64,000 nt of DNA from Polyangiaceae bacterium (GTDB lineage Bacteria; Myxococcota_A; Polyangia; Polyangiales; Polyangiaceae), in NCBI GenBank assembly GCA_016719945.1, contig JADJYE010000033.1, positions 1 to 64,000 on the forward strand, given 5' to 3'. This document shows, in pieces, positions 1 to 8,099 of this stretch. Positions within the stretch are counted from its first letter, which is position 1. Every line of letters begins with the position of its first letter. Made by a program: the position numbers and the translations under genes. Below the pieces are notes generated by a model that saw only the letters and a list, made by a program, of their open reading frames with translations, searched no databases and was not told the origin of the DNA.

Positions 1-209
1 TGCGTCGTGGGGTCGAGGCCGGCCTCGTGCGCGCGGCTGTCCGCGGCGGTGTTGTCGCGCCGTGTGATCTCGTCGGTGAGCAACATCAACAGCAGCTCGT
101 CGAACGCGACGTCCCGCTTATCAGCGAGGACGAGGCGCTCAGGGAGGCTCTTCGCGATGCGGCCGAGACGCAGGCGCTTGAGCGCGGAGACGGTTTCGGG
201 GTTGAGCAC
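1..209 (-). CDS. istB: IstB-like ATPase of an IS21 element, N-terminal part, cut by window edge
   Basis: The minus strand reads a helical N-terminus beginning LNPETVSALKRLRLG and continuing with LADKRDVAFDELLLML and LLTDEITRR. This resembles the N-terminal helical domain that precedes the AAA+ ATPase of IS21-family IstB helpers. The Walker motifs would lie beyond the window. I take a GTG at 209 as the start. An ATG overlapping the istA stop codon at 226 would be the more usual arrangement in this family but is out of frame, so one indel near the start is possible. IstB normally assembles on target DNA and directs the IstA transposase. It follows the istA remnant with a gap of about 16 bases, as expected for an istAB operon. 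Confidence 0.65.
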   Translation of the reverse strand, partial: MLNPETVSALKRLRLGRIAKSLPERLVLADKRDVAFDELLLMLLTDEITRRDNTAADSRAHEAGLDPTT

Positions 210-225
210 GGGGTCTTGGTCGCCA

Positions 226-1823
226 TCAGACGCCCTCCTTCTGGCTGGAGGTCCCACCCGTCTCGAAGTGCTGCGGGAAGCGAGCGAAGCGCGGGAGCGG
301 GAGCTGCACGACCTTGCCCATCGCGGCACAGGGCATGACGGGCTTCGCGGCGGCCTTCAGTTTTCGAGCGATGCGCGGGACGCTAACGAGGTCGAATGCG
401 AGCGCGCTCTGGCAGATCGCCTCGGACGCGGCCGTGGGCGTGTACTTGTCGCAGAGGCCGAGCAGGGCGGTGGCCTGTTGCATCCTCGTCTACGGCAGCG
501 GTCCACTTCGAGGAGCCGCCCCGCGTAGAGACCGACGTGATGGCCCTTGTCCTGGCGCCTTGCGAAGGATCGCGTCGACGTCCCGGAGCGCGTAGGCTGC
601 CTTTTCGGCCGGGTAGTCGGGGACGTCGGCGGAGCAGGCTGCCGCCCGGCGGCGCTTCGGGTGCGTGCACCTTTGACGTTCTCGGTGCCGTGGAAGCAGA
701 TTTTCACGGTGTTCGGGTCGGCGCGTGAACGCGGACGGGCCGTCGCAGGTAGCGCGCCGGGACCGGGTAGACAGCGTGCGCGACCTGGATGTGGTGGTCC
801 GGGTGGACCTCTTCGCCTTGTCGATCCAGTCGGGGACGTCGAAGGGCGCGTCCGGCGCTGGCTTCATCAATGGCTTCCCTGATCGTTTCGAAGTTGTACC
901 GGCTGGAACCTGCCTCGTGGTGCGCCAGGCACGCGCAAGCGCCGGCGACCTCGCGCGACCAGCGCTCTGCGCTCGCGCGGGCATCGTCGAGCGACGTGAA
1001 CGTCTCGCCGTCGAACCAGCTCTCGCGGACGTAGGGTACTTGATTCTCGACGCGCGGCTTGTCCTTGGGCGAGCGAATCGTGGGTCTGATCTACGAACAG
1101 GCCACGAGCCCGCACGTAGTCGAGGAAGGCGTCGACGAGCCTGGCGTCGAGCGCGTCGGGGCGCCTGATCATCGCCTTGGTGTTGTCCGGGATGATGCTC
1201 GCCGGCATGGCGCCGAAGAACCGCCAGGCGCGGTCGAGATCCCCGCACACCGCCTCGGTGGTCTGACGGAACGTCGGCCAGACGAACTGCAGCCGGCTGA
1301 ACGAGAGCGTCACGACGAGTACCGCCCGGGAGGCGGCGCTTCCTGCCGGTCTCCGGATCTTGCTACGAGCCCCATCTCGCCGAAGTCGACCTGCGCTTCC
1401 TGTCCCGGCGGCGGGTCCTCGACGCGCACGGTGGGTGCCTTCTTTCGCCACGCGAGCTCGGTCATCGCGAAGCGACGGAGGGTGTCGTAGCTCTATTGCA
1501 GGTCGTGATCACGAACGAGCAGCGTGTGCACCTTGGTCAGGCGGAGCGGCCGCTTCTCGGCGTCCCCTCGAAGCCACTGCTCGATGCGGTCGCGGTGGCG
1601 CGCCACCTCGCTCCACTCATCACTGGCTGTCGGCGCTGGGCGCGCCTGGACGACCTGCGCGACGGCGTGGACACCGTCCTCGGTGGATGTCGCGCCCCTT
1701 GGCGAAGCCGAGGCGTGTCGCCGCGGTCGTAGCGAGCGACCGTCTTGTGGTCGACGCCAGTCTTCACGCCCGGATCCTGTTGCCGTGCCCCGCCGACCAG
1801 CGGCGGAGAACCTTCACGTCCAC
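226..1823 (-). pseudogene. istA: Degenerate IS21-family transposase IstA
   Basis: Pieces of one IstA protein can be read only by changing frame several times. From the N-terminus they are: VKVLRRWSAG then KTGVDHKTVARY (helix-turn-helix, about 1720-1823); the catalytic-core segment with VVTLSFSRLQFVWP, RAWRFFGAMP and SIIPDNTKAMI (about 1160-1340); the segment around VPAGTTSKRSGK (about 880-910); and the C-terminal piece ending at 226. The likely start is GTG at 1823, preceded by AGGAGG at 1835-1840. IstA is a DDE transposase with an N-terminal HTH and a Mu-type C-terminal region. The frame breaks make it non-functional as written. Some breaks may be sequencing indels, because intact-looking essential genes elsewhere in the window are broken too. 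Confidence 0.75.
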
Positions 1824-1918
1824 ATCACGCAGAGCCTCCTGTAGGCCATCGACTCCTCCCCGGCGGCGACCGGCGCTGACGTCGGGAAGAACCTTCGCTC
1901 ACTTCAGGCTCGCTCCGG

Positions 1919-2082
1919 CTGGGGTGGCCCCATGATCCCGCAAATCTCGGTCAGGGGTGGCCCCATCTGCCTGCAACTCTCTCAGACCTCTCGCCGGTGG
2001 CCCCATCATCCTGCGAATCGGGTAATTCCATGACCCTGCGAAAACTCTGCCGGGTGGCCCTACGACCCCGCGAACCGGCACA
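1919..2082. repeat. Iterated terminal repeats of the IS21 element
   Basis: Five imperfect copies of a GGTGGCCCCAT-x-ATCCTGCGAA type unit follow one another at roughly 25-35 base spacing, starting near 1921, 1956, 2006, 2026 and 2054. The last ends with GAACCGGCACA at 2082. Read outward the element therefore ends in TGTGCCGG, in keeping with the 5'-TG ends of IS21-family elements. Multiple terminal repeats upstream of istA are typical transposase-binding sites of this family. The fourth copy (GTAATTCCATGACCCTGCG) is the most diverged. This marks 2082 as the probable boundary of the insertion. Confidence 0.65.
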
Positions 2083-2389
2083 TGATTCGCGCGCTTTCGA
2101 CCGCCAACACATCACGCCGGCGACAGCGAGGGCACCCCTTGGCGTTGTCCCTAGCTGTCGCATCTGTGTAGCCACGGCTCAAGGGGCGCCCGCCAATTCC
2201 GTACGCAAGGTCAGCGCAGCACCTACGTGGTTCTCTACCCTGCCTGGGCTGTCTGGACCAGCACCTTAGAGCTGCTCCGCGCCACTCCTCGAGCTTGCAG
2301 TGCTTCTCGATACGGCGCTGACCACGAGGCCGCCGCGAGCCTAAAGTCGGGCGCGCCGCGCCCGCTGGAACGCGTCGGTCAGCGTTAAA

Positions 2390-3713
2390 CAGCCTGATCA
2401 GCTGGGCGTTTCGGTTCCAGGGCGATGCAGTCGCGGCGGCGATGGTCAGCATCGCGGCGGCTCGCGGATCCGCCCCCGCGGCGGTGCTCGTGGCCGCTGG
2501 GCAGGGGACGCCGCTCACGACGTAGTCCACCAGGCTGCGGAAGCGAAATCCCACGACCCACCTCCGCCGACTTCGCCGAGCCCTGCGGCCATGGCCATGT
2601 AGCCGCGCTCTTCCGGGTAGGCCGACGCGCGCGGCCGAGTGGTAGACGCCGACCAGGTCCATGATGGGCGGCGGGCTCAGCGTGCGCCAGCAGGATCATC
2701 CCTGCGCCCTCCGGGTCTTGGCCGGGAAGTTGTCGACGCTGACCGAGCGCCGCTCGGTCTGCACGTAGTCGACGGCGAGGCCCGTCACCGCGGCGCAGAA
2801 CACGACCATCGCGCGGGCGTCCTCGTCGTTCGAGAAGCCACCGACTCGGCGCGCGTGGTCGACCGCGGTGCACCATAGATCCATCATCTGGCCCGATGGA
2901 TGTTGGCTGCGGCGGCCCCGCACGCGAGGGTCGCGAGCGCCTCCACGTCGGTCAGCTGGTGGCCCATCCTCAGGGAGCGGTTGATGCCCTGCAGCTCCTG
3001 GTGGACGGCGTCATCTCTCGATCGACTTGCCGGTCAGCGCCGCGGTGATCGCCATGAACGATTTCCGCGTCGAGGTCGTTGGCGTTCGCGCGCTGGCCGT
3101 ACTCGACGATGCGGCGTATGCGCGTGAACAGCCCGGAGCCCTCGCCCCAGCCCGCCGCCTCGGTTGACCAGGAGTTGCGCGAGCTGCTCCACCCTCTTGC
3201 AGCGCCGCGTAGGTCCCCGCGGCCCTGCCCTCGTACGGCTGGGCCTTGGCGATCACCTAGGCGGCGGCGGCCGGTGGCCTGCGCGTCGCGTCGCGCGTCT
3301 TGTTGGTCGTGCTCCATCGCCTTGGCGTCGGACTCGGCCTTGGCCTGCTGGGACTTCTCGTCCTTGGTCGTCAGGCGGGTCCACAGGCCCTGCTCGCCCC
3401 GCTCCTTCTTCGCGGCCTCGACCTGCTGCTCGAGCTGCGTCATCTCCTGAGCCTGGAGGGCCTCGCGCTGCTGGTCGGTGACGGAGAATTGAGCGTCGAT
3501 CTTCGCCTTCGCCCATCACCTCGGCGCGCTTCGGGTTGAGCGCCCTTGGTCCCGCGCGAGCTCCTCGCGGATCAGGCGGATCAGCTCCTCGGCCTCCGGC
3601 AGCAGCGCGGTCGCCTCCTGTTTGGAGGCCGCGCGCGCGCGCGCTCCGAGGGCTCGCACCTTCGCGATCAGCTCCGCCGACGTGAACGCTCCAATCTTCC
3701 CCACGTTCGTCAT
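2390..3713 (-). pseudogene. Frame-broken coiled-coil protein of unknown function
   Basis: Minus-strand fragments line up as one gene interrupted by several frame changes. It starts MTNVGKIGAFTSAELIAKV (ATG at 3713). It continues with KIDAQFSVTDQQREALQAQ and a charged coiled-coil (MTQLEQQVEAAKKERGEQG, about 3390-3443), then IAKAQPYEGRAAGTYAALQ (about 3200-3256), then TRIRRIVEYGQRANANDLD (about 3060-3125). MMDLWCTAVDHARRVGGFS (about 2830-2890) and a weaker tail to about 2390 follow. No family was recognised. The coding signal is clear in each piece, so either the gene is decaying next to the IS21 element or the assembly has many indels here. It lies 19 bases upstream of the kdpE-like stop codon on the same strand. 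Confidence 0.4.
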
Positions 3714-3732
3714 CGGCCGGTCTTATCACCGG

Positions 3733-4443
3733 TCAGGCATCGTTGGGATCCTCGCGCAGGCGATAGCCGACGCCTGGCTCGGTCGTCCAGCAGTCGAGGT
3801 CTCGCGCGGGGTCGGCCTCGATCTTGCGCCGGAGCTGCGCCATGTGGACGCGCAGGTAGTGGCTTTGGTCCGAATAGCTCGGCCCCCACACCTCGGTGAG
3901 CAGCTGCTTGTGCGTCAACACCTTGCCGAGGTGGCGGGCGAGCGTCGCGAGCATCTTGTACTCGATCGGCGTGAGCCTCACCTCCTGACCGCCGAGCGTC
4001 ACGGTCCTCTTTGTCGAGGTCGAGCGAGAGCGCCGGTCCGCACGGTGGGGCTCGGCGTGGCCGTGCCCCCTCGCCGCTGCGTGGCGCAGCGCGACGCGCA
4101 TGCGCGCGAGCAGTTCGGGGAAGCCGAAGGGCTTGGTGACGTAGTCGTCGGCCCCGGCGTCGAGGGCCTGGACCTTGTCGGCCTCCCGGCCCCGCGCCGA
4201 CAGGACGACGATCGGGGTCGCCGAGCCCGCGCGCACGCGCCTCGTCACCTCGAGCCCGTCGAGGTCGGGCAGCCCGAGGTCGAGCACCACGAGGTCCGGG
4301 TTGTTGGTCCCGAAGAGCGCCAGGCCCTCGGCCGCGGTCGCCGCCTCGAGCACGCGGTAGCCGTGGCTCTGCAGCGTCGAGCGCAGCAGCCTCCTCATCG
4401 GCGGCTCGTCCTCCACGACCAAGACGAGCGGCTCGTAGCTCAC
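3733..4443 (-). CDS. kdpE: KdpE-like two-component response regulator (OmpR family)
   Basis: The 236-residue protein has an N-terminal receiver domain with the acidic pair E11/D12, phospho-acceptor D55 (VVLDLGLPD) and the conserved lysine in DDYVTKPFG. A C-terminal winged-helix DNA-binding domain follows (LTPIEYKML, VLTHKQLLTEVWG, YLRVHMAQLRRKIE). The sequence is closest in style to KdpE, which responds to K+ limitation. It follows the kinase gene directly, so the two form a pair. The linker (about residues 130-145) reads RRSRSTSTKRTVTLGG. The neighbouring frame reads GPALSLDLDK, as expected for this family, so two compensating single-base indels near 4010-4050 are likely. No kdpFABC is in view; the divergent neighbour is kup. 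Confidence 0.85.
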   Translation of the reverse strand: MSYEPLVLVVEDEPPMRRLLRSTLQSHGYRVLEAATAAEGLALFGTNNPDLVVLDLGLPDLDGLEVTRRVRAGSATPIVVLSARGREADKVQALDAGADDYVTKPFGFPELLARMRVALRHAAARGHGHAEPHRADRRSRSTSTKRTVTLGGQEVRLTPIEYKMLATLARHLGKVLTHKQLLTEVWGPSYSDQSHYLRVHMAQLRRKIEADPARDLDCWTTEPGVGYRLREDPNDA

Positions 4444-5528
4444 GCGGTCGCCTCCCTCATCCCGTCGGGGACCGCGCCGGAGGCCCCCGCCAGGCCTGGC
4501 ATGTCCACCACGAAGCGGGCGCCTCCGCCCTCGCGGTTCGTCGCTGTCACGCGCGCGCCGTGCGCCTCGGCGATGCCGCGGGCGATCGACAGCCCCAGCC
4601 CCACGCCGCCGATCCCGACGTGGCGGCCACGTGTGAACTTTTCGAAGATGGCCGCCTCGTCGCCCGGGGGTAGGCCCGGGCCTCGATCCTCGATGAGCAC
4701 GAGGACGCGCCCGTCGGTCGCCTCTGCGCGCACGTCGATCGGCGTGCCCGGCGGGGTGTACTTCACCGCGTTCTCGAGGATGTTGACGAAGACCTGACGA
4801 AGACCGCGGGTCGACGTCGACGACGAGCGGCCCGTCGGGGCCGTCACCCCTTCACGGGGCGCCCCGCGAGCTGCCGCTCGAGCCGGGTCAGCGCCGCGCC
4901 GATCAGCTCTTCGAGCGGGACCCACTCGCGCTCGAGCTTCATGCCCGCCTGCACCCGGGTCATGTCGAGCAGGTTCGAAACGAACTGCTCGAGGTGCGCG
5001 GCCTCGTCACAGATCGACGCGACCAGCTCGCGACGCTCTTCGTCGGAGATGCGTCGCTCGTCGTCGCGCAGCCGCGTGGCGGTCGCGGTGATCGTGGCCA
5101 GCGGCGTCCGCAGATCGTGAGAGACCGCGCTCAACAGCGCTCCGCGCAGCTCTTCGGATCGCACCTGATGGCCGCGGACCTCGGACAGCTCTCGCCCGGC
5201 GGAGCCGCTCCGTCAAGCTCGAGATCACGATGCCGACCGCGAACATCACGGCGAACGTCAGCAGGTGTCGGGGGTCTTTCACCGCGAACGTGTACGCGGG
5301 TGGCACGAAGAAGAAGTCGAACATCGCGACCGACAGGGCGGCGGCGAGCACCGCGGCGCCTCGGTTGAACCTCACCGCGACCAGCATGATCGCGAGCAGG
5401 TAAGACATCACGATCTCCTCGAGCCCGAGGCTCGGGCCGAGCGCGAAGCCTACGGCCGTCGTCGCCGCGACGATCGCCACGGAGCCCACGTAGGGCAGGG
5501 CGGCTCGCGTGCGGACGGGGGTCGACAT
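4440..5528 (-). CDS. kdpD: KdpD-like sensor histidine kinase lacking the N-terminal KdpD/USP domains; frame interrupted
   Basis: It begins MSTPVRTRAALPYVGSV and goes straight into the four-helix DUF4118 membrane domain (FDFFFVPPAYTFAVKDPRHL). It then has a HisKA domain (ALLSAVSHDLRTPLATI, phospho-acceptor histidine in SHDLRTP) and an HATPase domain (NILENAVKYTPPG, DRGPGLPPGD, GGVGLGLSIARGI). The coding sequence changes frame near 5165-5200 and again near 4800-4860. Both breaks lie between conserved domains and can be bridged by single-base indels, so sequencing error is plausible. Full KdpD is about 900 residues; this form is about 360 and starts at the membrane domain, so the cytosolic KdpD and USP sensor parts are absent. 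It overlaps kdpE by four bases. Confidence 0.75.
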
Positions 5529-5550
5529 CCCCGCCCATCATGCCACGCGT

Positions 5551-5772
5551 TCAGCGGCGCGCGCCCACGACGATCTGGCACAGGGCGAGCGCGAACAAGG
5601 TCATGGCGGCCGCGTCGATCCGGCCGTCGTGGCCATGTCCGGCGAGGGCCGCGATGGCGTTGGGGGCCGACGCCAGCAGCACGAAGGCCCAAGGTCCGAT
5701 GCGGGCCCAGCGGGTGTCGCGCCCTCGCTGGCGGTCGGTGGGGGTCGCGCTCGCGGTTCGATACGGTGACAT
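5551..5772 (-). CDS. Small two-helix membrane protein upstream of kdpD
   Basis: A 73-residue protein starts at ATG 5772. After a basic N-terminus it has two hydrophobic segments, about residues 27-43 (PWAFVLLASAPNAIAALAG) and about 54-70 (AAAMTLFALALCQIVVGAR), separated by GHGHDGR. It ends 22 bases before the kdpD start on the same strand and so probably belongs to that operon. No family was recognised. A role as an accessory to the membrane-embedded kinase is conceivable but is only an inference from position. Confidence 0.5.
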   Translation of the reverse strand: MSPYRTASATPTDRQRGRDTRWARIGPWAFVLLASAPNAIAALAGHGHDGRIDAAAMTLFALALCQIVVGARR

Positions 5773-5825
5773 GGCAAGGGATATTTAGGCCCCCCCAGAC
5801 GCCATCTCCGGCGTCAAGCTCGAGG

Positions 5826-5863
5826 GGCCGCGCATCAAGTTTTCATCAAGGCCGCGCATCAAG
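5826..5863. promoter_or_regulatory. Triple CATCAAG direct repeat between kdpDE operon and kup
   Basis: The divergent intergenic region holds two exact copies of GGCCGCGCATCAAG (5826-5839 and 5850-5863), 24 bases apart. A third CATCAAG lies between them at 5844-5850. The core spacing of 11 and 13 bases is about one helical turn. Such tandem half-sites are typical of OmpR-family regulators, so this is a candidate binding site for the adjacent KdpE-like protein, acting on kup, on its own operon, or on both. The assignment to KdpE is an inference. Confidence 0.45.
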
Positions 5864-5927
5864 ATTCCGTAAAGAAGCAACCAAACCCATAGAACCGAGG
5901 TCGGGTGCGAAGTACCGCTACCGCGCT

Positions 5928-8003
5928 GTGAACCCGATCTCATCGGCGGCCCGCGAGAGCGCGGGGCCGCCAAGTAGCGCTGTGGGCGCGCCCGCCCCCA
6001 CCAGCGCCCGCGCTGCAACCCACGAAGCCTCCGCGCACCACGGCGACACCGCGCTAGGCGCGCTCGCGCTCGCCGCGCTCGGGGTCGTCTATGGCGACAT
6101 CGGGACCAGCCCGCTCTACGCGCTCAAGGAGTGCGTCAACGGCCCGCACGGCGTCAGCCCGACGCCCGAGAACGTGCTCGGCCTGCTCTCGCTCATGCTC
6201 TGGAGCGTCATCCTCGTGGTGAGCGTGAAGTACCTCACGTTCATCATGCGGGCAGACAACCAGGGTGAGGGCGGCATCCTCGCACTCCTGGCGCTGATGC
6301 CGGAGTCGAAGCTCGTCTCCAAGAAGGGCCGCGTCGGCATCCTCGCTTCGCTGATCCTGTTCGGCGCCGCGCTCCTGTACGGCGACGGCATCATCACCCC
6401 GGCCATCAGCGTGCTCAGCGCCGTCGAAGGGCTCGAGGTCGCGACCGACACCTTCAAGCCGCTCGTGATCCCGATCACCGTGGGGATCCTGGTCGGACTC
6501 TTCGTCGTCCAGAAGCGAGGGACGACCACCATCGGCCGCGTCTTCGGCCCGATCATGGTGCTCTGGTTCGGCACGCTCGCGGTCCTCGGCGTGATCGCGA
6601 TCACCAAGCACCCCTCGGTCCTCGTCGCGGTCAGCCCCACCTACGCCGTGTCGTTCTTCCGCGACAACGGCTCGCACGGCTTCGTCGTGCTCGGCGCCGT
6701 CGTGCTGTGCATCACCGGCGGCGAGGCGCTCTACGCCGACATGGGGCACTTCGGTCGCAAGCCCATCCAGGTGGCCTGGTACGGGCTCGTGTTGCCGGCG
6801 CTGTTGCTCAACTACTTCGGGCAGGGGGCACTGCTCGTCGCGGCCGACGAGGTGACCCGGCCCAGCATCGCGGCGAACCCCTTCTACGCCCTCGTCCCCC
6901 GCGGCCCCGCGATCTACCCGCTGGTCGCGGTGGCGACCGCGGCGACCATCATCGCGTCGCAGGCGCTGATCTCTGGCGCCTTCTCCCTCACCCGGCAGGG
7001 CGTGCAGCTGGGGTACCTGCCGCGCGTCACGATCACCCACACCTCCTCGGACACCGAGGGTCAGATCTACATCCCGGAGGTGAACTGGGCCCTGGCGGTC
7101 GGCTGCGTCGCGCTCGTGCTCGCCTTCAAGGCCTCGACGAACCTGGCAGCGGCGTACGGCATCGCGGTCACCGGGACGATGGGCATCACGTCGGTGGCGT
7201 TCTTCGTGGTCGCCCGTAACCGCTGGGGCTGGTCGCTGCCGGCGGCAGGCTCGCTGCTCGTCCTGTTCCTCGCGATCGACCTCGCGTTCTTTGGGGCCAA
7301 CCTCCTCAAGTTCCTCGACGGCGGCTTCGTCCCCATCGCCGTCGGCCTCTTCATCTTCTTCACGATGCGCGTGTGGAAGCGCGGCCGGGCGCTGCTCGCT
7401 CGCTACTTCACGCGCGCGGCGACGCCGCTCGATGAGTTCCTCGACGACCTCGGGCGCGGCGAGCTGGTCGTGCGTGGGCTGGCGCAGGGCAGCATCGTCG
7501 CTGGCGGGGTCCACGATGAGCCCGTCCTCGAGCGCATCCCGATCGCTAGGGTCCCGGGCGTGGCGGTGTTCCTGACCTCGAATTCCAGCGGAACGCCGCC
7601 GTTGCTTCTGCATCACGCGCGCCACAACAAGGCCCTGCACGAGGCCGTCCTGCTGGTCACGGTCACGACTGAGCGCATCCCGCGGGTGCTCGACGAGGCC
7701 GTGCGCATGGAGGAGCTCGAGCACGGGTTTCGCCGGGTGCTGGTGCGGGTCGGCTTCATGGAGACGCCGGACGTGCCGCGCGCCCTCGAGATCGCCTTCC
7801 GCAAGTACGACCTGCCCTACCAGCTCTCGACCGTCACCTACTACCTGGGCCGCGAGACCCTGCTCGCGACGAGCCACGGGGAAATGTCCCGGCGTGAGGA
7901 GCAGCTGTTCGCGTTCCTCACGCGGAACTCGCAGAACGCCACCCGCTACTTCGGCATCCCGCCCCAGCGCGTCGTCGAGATCGGGATGCAGATCGATTTG
8001 TAA
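5928..8003 (+). CDS. kup: Kup-family potassium uptake permease
   Basis: The 691-residue protein has about twelve membrane helices followed by a cytoplasmic C-terminal domain. The first helix carries the Kup signature GVVYGDIGTSPLYALKE. Other family stretches are GDGIITPAISVLSAVEG and GGEALYADMGHFG, and TSNSSGTPPLLLHH is in the C-terminal part. Kup mediates proton-coupled K+ import across the inner membrane. I chose GTG 5928 because it is the last start before a plausible leader; the upstream open frame is non-coding in composition. The leader of about 45 residues is longer than in E. coli Kup, so a later start is possible. It is divergent from a KdpD/KdpE-type pair, which suggests K+-responsive control. 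Confidence 0.93.
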   Translation: MNPISSAARESAGPPSSAVGAPAPTSARAATHEASAHHGDTALGALALAALGVVYGDIGTSPLYALKECVNGPHGVSPTPENVLGLLSLMLWSVILVVSVKYLTFIMRADNQGEGGILALLALMPESKLVSKKGRVGILASLILFGAALLYGDGIITPAISVLSAVEGLEVATDTFKPLVIPITVGILVGLFVVQKRGTTTIGRVFGPIMVLWFGTLAVLGVIAITKHPSVLVAVSPTYAVSFFRDNGSHGFVVLGAVVLCITGGEALYADMGHFGRKPIQVAWYGLVLPALLLNYFGQGALLVAADEVTRPSIAANPFYALVPRGPAIYPLVAVATAATIIASQALISGAFSLTRQGVQLGYLPRVTITHTSSDTEGQIYIPEVNWALAVGCVALVLAFKASTNLAAAYGIAVTGTMGITSVAFFVVARNRWGWSLPAAGSLLVLFLAIDLAFFGANLLKFLDGGFVPIAVGLFIFFTMRVWKRGRALLARYFTRAATPLDEFLDDLGRGELVVRGLAQGSIVAGGVHDEPVLERIPIARVPGVAVFLTSNSSGTPPLLLHHARHNKALHEAVLLVTVTTERIPRVLDEAVRMEELEHGFRRVLVRVGFMETPDVPRALEIAFRKYDLPYQLSTVTYYLGRETLLATSHGEMSRREEQLFAFLTRNSQNATRYFGIPPQRVVEIGMQIDL

Positions 8004-8099
8004 GCGCGCTCGCCTGGCGAAAGCTCTTGCCCGCGGGCGCCATCGGCCGGAAGAGGTCGGGATCATCGGGCGCCGGTCGCCCGCTGCACGAGCGCCGTC

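Larger units (their letters stand above)
1..2082 (-). mobile_element. IS21-family insertion sequence, degenerate, left end within window
   Basis: The element comprises iterated terminal repeats (1919-2082), an eroded istA and the beginning of istB; the other end lies outside the window. Orientation is minus: istA is read away from the repeat-rich end. From 2083 to about 2390 I see no gene and no further repeat. Confidence 0.65.
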
